Assembly (NCBI RefSeq): GCF_003259845.1
Contig: NZ_QLMJ01000001.1
Location: 372,001 to 436,000, forward strand
DNA length: 64,000 bases
Direction: 5' to 3'
DNA from: Actinoplanes lutulentus
GTDB lineage: Bacteria > Actinomycetota > Actinomycetes > Mycobacteriales > Micromonosporaceae
Program-made: the position numbers and the translations under genes
The notes under the pieces: generated by a model
The model's input: only the letters and a program-made list of their open reading frames with translations
The model's database searches: none
What the model was told of the DNA's origin: nothing
Part shown: piece by piece, positions 18,158 through 26,514 of the stretch
Position numbering within the stretch: the stretch's first letter is position 1
How the letters are laid out: every line of letters begins with the position of its first letter

Positions 18158-19444
18158 TCAGATCAGCCGTTTGTTGGACAGGACGTCCTCGAGCAGCTGG
18201 TTCGCCTCTCGAGGGGTGGTCGCCGGGTCGAGCGCGTCCGGCGGGTGGAAACCGGCCTGGATGGACCCGGTGACGTCGCCGTAGTACGGGCTGACCGGCC
18301 GGGGCGTCGCGGTGTCCATGCCGGTCCGGATCTCGTCGGCCATCGGGAACATGTCCCGGATCTCCTGGTCGTCGAAGACCGCGCCGAGCGCCGCCGGGTT
18401 ACCGGCCGTGATCATGAATTCCTTCTGGCTCTGCGCCGACGCGAGGCACCGGATCGCCTCGACCGCGAGATCGGCACGCGTGCTGAACGCGCTCACCGAC
18501 AACCCCAGCCCGCCGGACGGTGGCGCACCCGGAGTCCCGGCGTTGACCTGCGGGTACGCCGCCCAGCCGATGTCGTCCTTCCAGCCGGCCGGCAGCGAGC
18601 CCTCCTCGATGGCGGAGTCGAACGCCGCCCACACGTACGGCCAATTGACCATGAAGCCGCCGTCGGCGGCCTGGAAGGCGGCCCGGGAGTCCTCCTCGCC
18701 GGCGGTGCTGAACCCGGCCGGGGCGGCCGGCGAGACCGCGAGGTCGTGCATGACCCGGACCGCGGCCTCACCGGCCGGGCTGTCCAGCTCGCCGCGCACC
18801 TGGTTGGCCGGCAGATCCTCGGAGCCCTCCGCCAGGATCGTCCCGCCGGCCGACGCCACCAGGGCGTTGACCCAGACCATCAGGCTCTCGTTGCGGCGGC
18901 CCTGCGCGGCCAGGGTCACCCCGGCCTGCTCGGCGCCGCGGATCAGCTGGTCCCAGGTGACCGGACCGGCCGACGGGTCGACGCCGGCTTTCTGCAGCAC
19001 CGATTTGCGGTACCACAACAGCTGGGTGTTGCCGTAGAGCGGCGCGGACCAGAGCTCGTCGCGGAACGTCGACTGCTCCAGCGGTCCTTTGAGGACGCCG
19101 TCGGAGAACTCCTGCCGCTCGTCGCCGGTAAACGGCCGCAGGAAACCGGCGTTGGCAAACTCCGCCATGAACGGCGGGTCGACGCTCACGATGTCCAGCG
19201 ATCGATCCTCGGCGGCGAGCCGGCGCAGCAGCTGCTCACGGCCACCGGCCGCGTTGTTCGGCAGGCGCTGGATGTTGAACGCGTAGGCGCCGCCGGACTC
19301 GGCGGCGCATCGCTGCGCCACGTCCTGCTGGGCGGCGTCGGCGATGTAGTAGGTCAGGGTTTTCGCATCACCGGTGCCGCCACCGCACCCGGCCAGCACC
19401 GAGGCTGCCAGGAGGAGGGCGGCGGCAGAGTTCCTGTGCACCAC
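18158..19444 (-). CDS. Alpha-glucoside-binding lipoprotein (MalE/AglE-like)
   Basis: A 428-residue extracellular solute-binding protein family 1 member. The signal peptide ends in lipobox LAGC (Cys20 from the chosen start), so it is membrane-anchored. An AAGGGA site lies 7 bases before the GTG at 19444; the GTG at 19441 is an alternative. It is the first gene of the operon and diverges from the LacI gene. Ligand specificity (maltose, trehalose or another alpha-glucoside) is inferred from the operon's GH13 enzyme. Confidence 0.85.
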   Translation of the reverse strand: MVHRNSAAALLLAASVLAGCGGGTGDAKTLTYYIADAAQQDVAQRCAAESGGAYAFNIQRLPNNAAGGREQLLRRLAAEDRSLDIVSVDPPFMAEFANAGFLRPFTGDERQEFSDGVLKGPLEQSTFRDELWSAPLYGNTQLLWYRKSVLQKAGVDPSAGPVTWDQLIRGAEQAGVTLAAQGRRNESLMVWVNALVASAGGTILAEGSEDLPANQVRGELDSPAGEAAVRVMHDLAVSPAAPAGFSTAGEEDSRAAFQAADGGFMVNWPYVWAAFDSAIEEGSLPAGWKDDIGWAAYPQVNAGTPGAPPSGGLGLSVSAFSTRADLAVEAIRCLASAQSQKEFMITAGNPAALGAVFDDQEIRDMFPMADEIRTGMDTATPRPVSPYYGDVTGSIQAGFHPPDALDPATTPREANQLLEDVLSNKRLI

Positions 19445-19476
19445 GGTGCCATCCCTTCGTCGCTGAAGGTGGACCT

Positions 19477-19490
19477 TGGAATCGCTTCCA
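19477..19490. promoter_or_regulatory. LacI-type operator upstream of the alpha-glucoside operon
   Basis: TGGAATCGCTTCCA matches the LacI/GalR pattern TGGAANCGNTTCCA exactly. It lies 33 bp before the start of the binding-protein gene. Confidence 0.75.
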
Positions 19491-19567
19491 GCAACCACCG
19501 TTCATGTGACGCAGGTCTCATGTCAAGAGAGTCAGCGTCATCTGCGATTCCCTCTCCCAGGGGATAC

Positions 19568-19581
19568 TGGAACCGTTTCCA
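19568..19581. promoter_or_regulatory. LacI-type operator upstream of lacI
   Basis: TGGAACCGTTTCCA is a second exact match to the same pattern, 17 bp before the LacI start and 91 bp from the first operator (start to start). The pair lies in the divergent promoter region and could be bound by two dimers for joint control. Confidence 0.75.
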
Positions 19582-19597
19582 CGACTAAGGTGGAGCG

Positions 19598-20602
19598 GTG
19601 GTCAACATGGCCGACGTGGCACGCCTGGCCGGCGTGTCGATGGCCACCGCCTCCCGCGCGCTCAGCGACCATCCGCACGTGGCGCCGGCGACCAGAGCGC
19701 GCGTGCTGGACGCCGCCGCCGAGCTGGCGTACGTCGTCTCCCCGGAAGCATCCCGCCTGGCCGGCGGTGTCACCGACCGCATCGCGGTGGTGGTCCCGCA
19801 TCTGTCCCGCTGGTTCTTCGGCGCGCTGCTGGACGGCCTCGAGTCGGTGCTGCGTGAGGCCGACAAGGACCTGCTGATCTACCACGTCGGCGACGCGGCC
19901 GACCGGAAGTCGTTCTTCGAGCGGTTACCGGCTCGTCGCAAGGTCGACGCCGTCGTCGTTCTCGGGATGCCGATCGCCCGGCCCGAGCGGGAACGCCTCG
20001 AGATGATGGGCGTGCACATCGTCGCGGCCGGCGGGCAGATCGAGCCGTACCCGTTCGTCTCGATCGACGACATGGTGGCCGGCCGCCAGGCCGTCAACCA
20101 CCTGCTCTTCCTCGGTCACCGGCGGATCGCGATGATCGCCACCAACGACCCCGGGCAGCCGGGCTGGCCGATCCGGGCGGGGCGCTCCCGGGCGTACCAC
20201 GCGGCGCTCGCCGACGCGGGCCTGCCGGCCGATCCGGACCTCGCCGTCACGGTGCCGTGGGGCGGCGCCGCCGGCGCCGAAGCGATGGCCGAGCTGCTCA
20301 GCCTGCGCGAGCCACCGACCGCGGTCTACGCGCACTCCGACGAGGTGGCGCTCGGCGCTATCCGCACGATCCGCCGGGCCGGTCTGCGCGTGCCCGAGGA
20401 CATCTCGGTGATCGGCATCGACGACCACCCGCTCGCCGAGCTGACCGACCTCACCACGGTGGCCCAGCCGGTCCGCGACCAGGGCGCGCTCGCCGGCCAG
20501 GTGGTGCTCGGCCTGCTCAGCGGCGCGGCCACCGACCCGGGGATCACCATGGCGACCCGGCTCGTGGTGCGCGGGTCAACGGGTCCTCCCCGCGTTGCCT
20601 AA
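19598..20602 (+). CDS. LacI-family regulator of alpha-glucoside use (MalR/AglR-like)
   Basis: A 334-residue LacI/GalR regulator: HTH at residues 4-25 (ADVARLAGVSMATASRALS), hinge, and sugar-binding core with VIGIDDHPLAEL. It is divergent from the alpha-glucoside operon and flanked by two perfect operators, so it should repress both the operon and itself until an alpha-glucoside is bound. A GTG (19598) or the ATG three codons later may be the start. It contains a TTA codon near 19925. Confidence 0.88.
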   Translation: MVNMADVARLAGVSMATASRALSDHPHVAPATRARVLDAAAELAYVVSPEASRLAGGVTDRIAVVVPHLSRWFFGALLDGLESVLREADKDLLIYHVGDAADRKSFFERLPARRKVDAVVVLGMPIARPERERLEMMGVHIVAAGGQIEPYPFVSIDDMVAGRQAVNHLLFLGHRRIAMIATNDPGQPGWPIRAGRSRAYHAALADAGLPADPDLAVTVPWGGAAGAEAMAELLSLREPPTAVYAHSDEVALGAIRTIRRAGLRVPEDISVIGIDDHPLAELTDLTTVAQPVRDQGALAGQVVLGLLSGAATDPGITMATRLVVRGSTGPPRVA

Positions 20603-20611
20603 GCTCAGGTG

Positions 20612-21199
20612 ATGGCAGCGCGCAGCATCGTCACGACCCGGGACTGGGACGCCGGGGCGGGCAAGCTCACCCGGCACGAGGGGACCGAGTTCTCCGGCCT
20701 CGACCTCTGCGAGACCGACCTGACCGGCATCGAGTTCGACGGCTGCACCTTCCGCGACGCCCGTTTCAACTGCTCGCAGCAGACCGACGTCGCGTACCTG
20801 AACTGCACGTTCGTGAACTGCAACTTCTTCGACGCCACGTTCACCAACTGCAAGACGGTCGGCAGCCATTTCGAGCGCTGCTCGTTCGACATCACCACGG
20901 TCGAGGGCGGCGACTGGTCCTTCACCAGCCTGATCCGCGCCGACCTGAGCAGCGCCACACTGACCGGCGTCCGGATGCGCGAGACCGACCTGACCGGCGC
21001 GAAATGCCGGAACGGCACGCTGCGCGACCTCGATCTCTCCGGAGCCACCCTGACCGCCGCCGACCTCACCGGCTGCGACCTGCGAGGCTCCGACATCTCC
21101 ACCCTCAACCCCACCGAGACTTCGGTACGCGACGCCGTCATCACCATCGAGCAGGCCGTCACGATCGCGATGTCACTGGGCCTCCAGATCCGCGACTGA
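20612..21199 (+). CDS. Pentapeptide-repeat protein
   Basis: A 195-residue protein built of A(D/N)LXX-type pentapeptides (for example LDLCETDLTGIEFDGCTF and later DLSGATLTAADLTGCDLRG), which fold as a right-handed quadrilateral beta-helix. Cys-rich rungs occur in the middle (residues about 55-90). Members include the gyrase-protecting Qnr/MfpA proteins, but most are uncharacterised and this one has no diagnostic feature. The start is GTG 20609 or ATG 20612. Its 3' end overlaps the convergent CDGSH gene by 27 bases. Confidence 0.8.
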   Translation: MAARSIVTTRDWDAGAGKLTRHEGTEFSGLDLCETDLTGIEFDGCTFRDARFNCSQQTDVAYLNCTFVNCNFFDATFTNCKTVGSHFERCSFDITTVEGGDWSFTSLIRADLSSATLTGVRMRETDLTGAKCRNGTLRDLDLSGATLTAADLTGCDLRGSDISTLNPTETSVRDAVITIEQAVTIAMSLGLQIRD

Positions 21200-21415
21200 C
21201 AGCCGGGGCGCCGGGGTCTCCCGCCCGGTGCCGGCCTTGAAGCGGACCGCCTTGTGAGTCCCGTCGCAGAACGGCTTGACGGCGGAGCGCCCGCAGCGGC
21301 ACAGGGCGACCGTCCCGCGCCCGGGGTCGATGCGCTCACCGTCCGGCGTGTGCAGCTCGAAGTCCCCGCGCACGATCAGCGGGCCGTCTTCGTAAGGAAC
21401 GATGTCGGCGATCAC
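21173..21415 (-). CDS. CDGSH-type iron-sulfur protein
   Basis: An approximately 80-residue protein with the [2Fe-2S] signature CRCGRSAVKPFCDGTH, in which three Cys and one His ligate the cluster. It has a single CDGSH motif. The GTG at 21415 is the likely start, though a TTG nine bases upstream is possible. It is divergent from a haem-oxygenase-like diiron enzyme gene 73 bases away, a pairing consistent with electron supply to that oxidase. Confidence 0.85.
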   Translation of the reverse strand: MIADIVPYEDGPLIVRGDFELHTPDGERIDPGRGTVALCRCGRSAVKPFCDGTHKAVRFKAGTGRETPAPRLSVADLEAQ

Positions 21416-21488
21416 GGGTGACAAGTGCCCGCCGGGTGACCGCCGAAACCGATCGTTTGACCAGGTCCGTCCAGGGAAGCCTGAGGCC

Positions 21489-22460
21489 ATGAAACTTCCG
21501 TCCGCACGTGGTCCGGTGTCGGCCGCCCTGATCGACGTCCTGTCCGGCCGGAGCACCGCGCTACCGGCCCGGCCGGCCTTCGACTCCGACGGCGACCTGC
21601 ACCTCACGCTGTTCGTCTGTTACGAGCTGGCGTACCGCGGATGGGACGGCGTGGACGACGACTGGGAGTGGAACCCGGACGTGCTGCGGCTGCGCGCCGT
21701 CGCCGAGGAACGATTCATGGCGGCGCTGCACGATCTCGCGGGGCCGCCGGAGCCGGTCGACCCGGCGACGGTCCCGCAGCGGCTGCGCGAGCTCGCCGAC
21801 GCGGACAGCGACGGGCCCTCGCTCTCCGGATATCTGCGCGGCCGGGCGACACACGAGCAGTTCCGGGAGTTCGTCGCGGAGCGGTCGGTGTACCACCTGA
21901 AGGAGGCCGACCCGCACACCTGGGCCATCCCCCGGCTCGCCGGCCAGGCCAAAGCGGCGCTCATCGAGATCCAGATCGACGAGTACGGCAACGGACGCGC
22001 CCCGAGGATGCACCAGGAGCTGTTCACGGCGACGATGCGCTGGTTCGGCCTGGACACCACGTACGGCGGGTACGTGGACACGGCCCGCGCCGAGACGCTC
22101 GCGAACAACAACCTGATGTCGCTGTTCGGCCTGCACCGCCGGAACCGGGGAATGATCATCGGGCATCTCGCGGCGTACGAGATGACGTCGACGGGTCCGA
22201 ACCGGGCGTACGGCAACGGGCTGCGCCGGCTCGGCGGGGACGCCGAGGCGACGGCGTTCTACGACGAGCATGTCGAGGCCGACGCGGTGCACGAGCAGAT
22301 CGCCGCGCACGACCTGGCCGGGTCGTTCGCCCGGGCCGAGCCGGAGCTGGCCGGTGACGTGCTCTTCGGCGCCCGCTGCGCATTGGCTCTGGACACCGTC
22401 TGGGCGGCGGGCATGCTGGCGTCCTGGCACGTGAAAAGCCTGGCCGGAACCGGTGGGTGA
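21489..22460 (+). CDS. Iron-containing redox enzyme (haem-oxygenase-like diiron oxidase)
   Basis: A 323-residue protein of the HO-like diiron oxidase/oxygenase superfamily. The segment AAERSVYHLKE... and the strongly conserved region QIDEYGNGRAPRMHQELF carry Glu/His ligands, with further candidates in FYDEHVEADAVHEQIAAHD. Known family members oxidise amino acids or fatty acids (for example SznF, UndA), but substrate cannot be inferred here. The neighbouring CDGSH protein is a plausible redox partner. Confidence 0.75.
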   Translation: MKLPSARGPVSAALIDVLSGRSTALPARPAFDSDGDLHLTLFVCYELAYRGWDGVDDDWEWNPDVLRLRAVAEERFMAALHDLAGPPEPVDPATVPQRLRELADADSDGPSLSGYLRGRATHEQFREFVAERSVYHLKEADPHTWAIPRLAGQAKAALIEIQIDEYGNGRAPRMHQELFTATMRWFGLDTTYGGYVDTARAETLANNNLMSLFGLHRRNRGMIIGHLAAYEMTSTGPNRAYGNGLRRLGGDAEATAFYDEHVEADAVHEQIAAHDLAGSFARAEPELAGDVLFGARCALALDTVWAAGMLASWHVKSLAGTGG

Positions 22461-22546
22461 ACGCCTGCTCGCAAGCGACTCACGGCCAGCCGACATACTG
22501 GAACGAACAACAGCACGCCGGTTGAGCCCGATCACAGGAGATTTGC

Positions 22547-24208
22547 ATGACCGTGTCCGGCTTCGCCGACCTGCAATTGCGCCCCGAACTTCTCAAGCCT
22601 CTCGCCGATCTCGGGTACGAGGAACCCACCCCGATCCAGGCCGAGGCCATTCCTCCGCTGCTCGCCGGCAGTGACCTGCTCGGGCAGGCGGCGACCGGTA
22701 CCGGCAAGACCGCGGCGTTCGCCCTGCCGGTCCTGCAGCGCCTCGACGCCGGCCGCGCAGAGCGAGGCCCGGCCGCCCTGGTCCTGGTGCCGACCCGCGA
22801 GCTGGCCATGCAGGTCTCCCAGGCCTTCCACCGGTACGGTCGCGACCTCGGCGCCCGGGTCGTCCCGATCTACGGCGGCCAGCCGATCGGCCGGCAGCTG
22901 CAGGCTCTGGACCGCGGCGTCGACGTGGTGGTCGCCACGCCGGGCCGTGCCCTCGACCACATCTCCCGGGGCACCCTCGATCTGAGTGCCGTGCGGACCG
23001 TCGTGCTCGACGAGGCCGACGAGATGCTCGACATGGGCTTCGCCGAGGACATCGAGGCGATCCTGGTGGAGACGCCGGAGGACCGGCAGACCGTGCTGTT
23101 CTCGGCGACCATGCCGGGCCGCATCGACGCCATCGCGCGGCGGCACCTGCGGGAGCCGGTCCGCATCCAGATGGGCCGTGCCGAGCCGGAGCCGGGCAGC
23201 GCGCCGCTGGTACGCCAGAGCGCCTACGTGGTGGCCCGCCCGCACAAGCCCGCCGCCCTGGGCCGTGTGCTGGACGTGGAGTCGCCGACCGCCGCGATCG
23301 TGTTCTGCCGTACCCGCGAGGAGGTCGACCAGCTCACCGAGACGCTGAACGGCCGGGGCCAGCGGGCCGAGGCGCTGCACGGCGGGATGAGCCAGGAGCA
23401 CCGCGACCGGGTCGTCAACCGGCTCCGCGACGGCCGGGCCGACCTGCTGGTCGCCACCGACGTGGCGGCCCGGGGCCTGGACATCGACCGGCTCAGCCAC
23501 GTGGTGAACTACAGCCTGCCGGCCGCGCCGGAGACGTACGTGCACCGGATCGGCCGGGTGGGCCGGGCCGGGCGTGAGGGCGTCGCGATCACCCTGGCCG
23601 AGCCGCGCGAGCACCGCATGCTCAAGGCCGTGGAGCGGACCACCGGGCAGCGGATCCTGCTGCAGAAGGTGCCGACGGTCGCCGATCTGCGTACCCGCAA
23701 GCTGGAGATGACCCGCGCCGCCCTGCAGGAGAGCCTGCTCACCGACGACCTGGAGCGCTTCCGCGTGGTCGTCGAGACGCTCACCGACGAGTTCGACGTG
23801 ATGGAGGTCGCGCTCGCCGCGGTGAAGCTGGCCCACGAGCTCAACGGCGGCGACCTCGACGACGAGCAGGACATCCCGGAGACCGCGCTGCGCCCCGAGC
23901 GGGAGCGGCGCGACACCGTCCGGCCGACCGGGCGGGGGGCCGCGCGAGGCGGGCACACCACCCGGCTGTTCATCAACTCCGGCCGCAGCAACCGGATCCG
24001 CCCGCAGGACCTGGTCGGTGCGATCACCGGGGAGACCCGGCTCAGTGGCCGCGACATCGGCGCCATCGAGATCGCCGACAAGTTCTCGCTGGTGGAGGTG
24101 CCGGCCGACGCGGCCGACGAGGTCATCACCGCGTTGCGGCACGCGTCGATCCGAGGCCGTAAGGTACTGGCCCGCCGCGACCGCGACAAGGACCAGCGCC
24201 GCCCTTGA
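22547..24208 (+). CDS. DEAD-box RNA helicase with DbpA-type RNA-binding domain
   Basis: A 553-residue helicase: Q motif near residues 23-31, Walker A AATGTGKT (48-55), PTRELA, DEAD box (VLDEADEML), SAT, and HRIGRVGRAGREG. The C-terminal 75 residues (LFINSGRSNRIRPQDLVGAI onward) form a DbpA-like RRM as in DeaD/CsdA. It unwinds structured RNA in ribosome assembly, mRNA decay or the cold response. AGGAG precedes the ATG. Its stop abuts the convergent STAS stop (shared TGATCA). Confidence 0.92.
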   Translation: MTVSGFADLQLRPELLKPLADLGYEEPTPIQAEAIPPLLAGSDLLGQAATGTGKTAAFALPVLQRLDAGRAERGPAALVLVPTRELAMQVSQAFHRYGRDLGARVVPIYGGQPIGRQLQALDRGVDVVVATPGRALDHISRGTLDLSAVRTVVLDEADEMLDMGFAEDIEAILVETPEDRQTVLFSATMPGRIDAIARRHLREPVRIQMGRAEPEPGSAPLVRQSAYVVARPHKPAALGRVLDVESPTAAIVFCRTREEVDQLTETLNGRGQRAEALHGGMSQEHRDRVVNRLRDGRADLLVATDVAARGLDIDRLSHVVNYSLPAAPETYVHRIGRVGRAGREGVAITLAEPREHRMLKAVERTTGQRILLQKVPTVADLRTRKLEMTRAALQESLLTDDLERFRVVVETLTDEFDVMEVALAAVKLAHELNGGDLDDEQDIPETALRPERERRDTVRPTGRGAARGGHTTRLFINSGRSNRIRPQDLVGAITGETRLSGRDIGAIEIADKFSLVEVPADAADEVITALRHASIRGRKVLARRDRDKDQRRP

Positions 24209-24559
24209 TCAGCTGGCGGTCTCTCCGGCTTTCTCGCCGACTGACTCTTCGACCGCCTCTCCGGCGAACAGGTGCTGGAGGTTCGTCACTTCGAGGACCA
24301 TCCGCACCATCGGGCCGGGGTCGCGCAGCAGCAGCGTGACGTTCTGCGCGGTGGCGGCTCGCCGGGCCGCCACCAGCACGCCGAGGGCGGACGAGTCGAG
24401 GAACGTCACCTGGCTCATGTCGACGATCAGCTGGGAGCAGTCACGCCGGTCCAGCACCTGCTGGAACACCTGGCGCAGGACCGCGGCGTTCGCGACGTCC
24501 AGGTCGCCTTCCGGGGAGAGAACGAGGGTGTCGCCCTCTCGTTCGATCGTCCAGTCCAT
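24209..24559 (-). CDS. STAS-domain anti-anti-sigma factor (BldG/RsbV-like)
   Basis: A 116-residue single STAS domain. The phosphorylatable Ser lies in TFLDSSALGVLVAARR. In partner switching, the unphosphorylated form binds an anti-sigma kinase and frees its sigma factor. A GGAGGAAA site lies just before the ATG. A MEDS/HATPase protein gene, a candidate kinase partner, is encoded 0.7 kb upstream on the same strand. Confidence 0.88.
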   Translation of the reverse strand: MDWTIEREGDTLVLSPEGDLDVANAAVLRQVFQQVLDRRDCSQLIVDMSQVTFLDSSALGVLVAARRAATAQNVTLLLRDPGPMVRMVLEVTNLQHLFAGEAVEESVGEKAGETAS

Positions 24560-24597
24560 CGACGTTTCCTCCATCAGTTCCGGCGGGCGGGCGCACT

Positions 24598-25212
24598 CTA
24601 CCCATCGTGGGAACGAGCGAAACCCGGTGTGCGCCACGGTATAAGACAGTGCTCGATGAGCGAGAGCTGGCGGGCCGGCGCGGACAGCGGGGAACGCATG
24701 ACCGCAAATGCCTGCTGGCCCATGCCGACCGCGAAGAGCACGTCGCTCACGTCGTCGACCGGGGTCTCCGGCACGAGCTCGCCGTCCTGGACCGCCTCGA
24801 CGAGGTGATCCCGGACCAGCACGCTCCAGTGGCCGGCGACGTCCTTCCCCGCGCCGATCCGCTCGTTGGCGGCGAGCCGCCCCCAGAAGCCGACCACCAC
24901 GTACGCCTCTTCGACGGTCTCCTTCTCCAGCGGGTAGATCTCGCGGAGCATCGCGTGGACGGCGTCGAGGCCGCGCCGGCCGGCGGTGGACGCGGCGAGC
25001 CGGGCGTTGGTCCGCTCCGAGATCCGCTGGTACGCGGCCGCCGCCACGTCGTCGAACCCGTCGAAGTAGTGCCAGAGCGCGCCGGTGCCGACACCCAATT
25101 CGGCCGCGGTCGCCCGGCTGGTCGCGGCGGGCATCCCGGCACGGGTGACGACGGCCAGGAACGCCTCGACGATCTCGTTCCGGCGGGCTTCGTGATCGAC
25201 GATCTTCGGCAC
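24598..25212 (-). CDS. TetR-family transcriptional regulator
   Basis: A 204-residue TetR regulator with the HTH at residues about 28-47 (TSRATAAELGVGTGALWHYF) and an all-helical ligand domain. GTG start. A 25-bp palindrome 26 bases upstream is a good autoregulatory operator candidate. The target may be the adjacent STAS gene or its own promoter. Confidence 0.87.
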   Translation of the reverse strand: MPKIVDHEARRNEIVEAFLAVVTRAGMPAATSRATAAELGVGTGALWHYFDGFDDVAAAAYQRISERTNARLAASTAGRRGLDAVHAMLREIYPLEKETVEEAYVVVGFWGRLAANERIGAGKDVAGHWSVLVRDHLVEAVQDGELVPETPVDDVSDVLFAVGMGQQAFAVMRSPLSAPARQLSLIEHCLIPWRTPGFARSHDG

Positions 25213-25237
25213 GACTGCGCACGTTACCGGTCGTGGG

Positions 25238-25262
25238 TCACTCGATCGACATGGTCGAGTGA
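25238..25262. promoter_or_regulatory. Palindromic operator candidate upstream of tetR
   Basis: Perfect 8-base arms TCACTCGA (25238-25245) and TCGAGTGA (25255-25262) flank a 9-base centre, matching the size of TetR-family operators. It lies between the stop of the MEDS gene and the TetR start. A T-run follows on the plus strand, where no gene needs a terminator. Confidence 0.5.
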
Positions 25263-25290
25263 TCTTTTTCGAGCAGACGCTCGATAAACG

Positions 25291-26268
25291 TCACAGGCTC
25301 ATGTGGATGCGGATGCTGGTGCCGTCCGGGCGGGCGTGGATGCGCACCAGGTCGCAGAGCTGGTGCGCCAGGATCAGCCCGCGGCCGCCCTCCGAGCTGG
25401 ATGCCGGCGGGATCCGGCCGGCGAGCGGGTCGGCCAGGTGGCCGCTGTCGTCGACCTGGCAGACCAGCATGCCGGCCTCGTCCCAGACGCTGATCGCCGC
25501 GCCGGCGCCGGTATGGGCCAGGCTGTTCTCGGCCAGTTCGTTCAGCGCGATGGTCAGGTCGTCGGCGCGCTCGGCCGGCAGACCGGCCGCGCCCGCCCGG
25601 GCCGCGACGAACCGGCGCACCCGCGACAGCTCGGCCACCTGGGTGAACGACAGCGTCCCGGCCCGCGACGGCACCTCCGGCAACGGCTGGTTGAAACCCT
25701 CGGCGGTCCGGTACGGGTCCACGTACCACGGGCTCGGCCGGCGGGCGCCGCCGACGATCATCACGGGATGGGTACGCCACGCGTCGTGCAGCCGTGTCCG
25801 GTCCAGCTCCGACGCGTCGTACGGGCAGAGGATCGCGGCGTCCCGGCCGGCGAACACCGCGTTGATCATCGCCTCGTGGGCGGCGCAGGCGGGGTACTCC
25901 ACCGTGGACCGGCCCGGCCAGATCGGCTCCCCGATGATCGACACTCGGCGCCCGGCGTGCTCGGCGGCGAACGCCAGCAGCACACACGGGATGATCCGGC
26001 CGGGATTGCGGCCGTCCACCGCCATGTCGGCGAACCGGACCGCGGTACCCAGGTCGGCCAGCTCGTCGCGGAGCATCGTCAGGTTGTCGCCCGGAACCGC
26101 CACCAGCACCGCGTCACCGGCCGCGACCGCGGCCCGCGCGAAGGCGGCCGTGCCGCGCCGGTATTCGCCGGGAGTGCGGTACAGCAGACCTGGGTGATCG
26201 AACTCCACAGTCGCAGTGATCATCGAGTTCACGCCGGTGATTACGTTCGGGCCGGTCATCGAGTTCAC
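25291..26268 (-). CDS. MEDS-domain anti-sigma/histidine-kinase-like protein
   Basis: About 325 residues. The N-terminal 170 residues are a MEDS domain (FDHPGLLYRTPGEY..., with the LAAFAAEHAG.RRVSIIGEPIWPGRS core), known from methanogen/methylotroph-type sensors. The C-terminal 130 residues are a GHKL ATPase with N-box DDLTIALNELAENSLAHTG and G-box EGGRGLILA, as in RsbW anti-sigma kinases. It could phosphorylate the nearby STAS protein. The start is uncertain: GTG 26268, ATG 26259 or ATG 26223 (GGAGGG precedes the first two). Confidence 0.8.
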   Translation of the reverse strand: MNSMTGPNVITGVNSMITATVEFDHPGLLYRTPGEYRRGTAAFARAAVAAGDAVLVAVPGDNLTMLRDELADLGTAVRFADMAVDGRNPGRIIPCVLLAFAAEHAGRRVSIIGEPIWPGRSTVEYPACAAHEAMINAVFAGRDAAILCPYDASELDRTRLHDAWRTHPVMIVGGARRPSPWYVDPYRTAEGFNQPLPEVPSRAGTLSFTQVAELSRVRRFVAARAGAAGLPAERADDLTIALNELAENSLAHTGAGAAISVWDEAGMLVCQVDDSGHLADPLAGRIPPASSSEGGRGLILAHQLCDLVRIHARPDGTSIRIHMSL

Positions 26269-26514
26269 GTGCCCTCCATCCGCGCCTCAGGGTACTCGGC
26301 GAATCGCCGGATATCGGAAGTTCACCCTCCTGCGGTTCCACTCTGGATCACGTGGGCCGTACATGAAGAATTTACGTGTCGCACGCATCGCACTGACCTG
26401 CCGAAACGCGGATGCAATCGGGCGAAAGTGGAGGTTCCTTCGCTGGCGAAGATCAAGTCGCGACGCTACGGTTTGCACGCACGTCGGTGGGGTGGAGAAA
26501 ACGCCCGCCGGTCG

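Noticed and set aside
25236..25268. Intrinsic terminator with T-run on the plus strand
   Set aside because: Both flanking genes are on the minus strand and no plus-strand transcript is expected here; the position suits a TetR operator better.
25303..26514. Extended start for CvnA
   Set aside because: The frame runs antisense through the MEDS gene with shadow composition; CvnA homology begins at the basic segment just before TM1.
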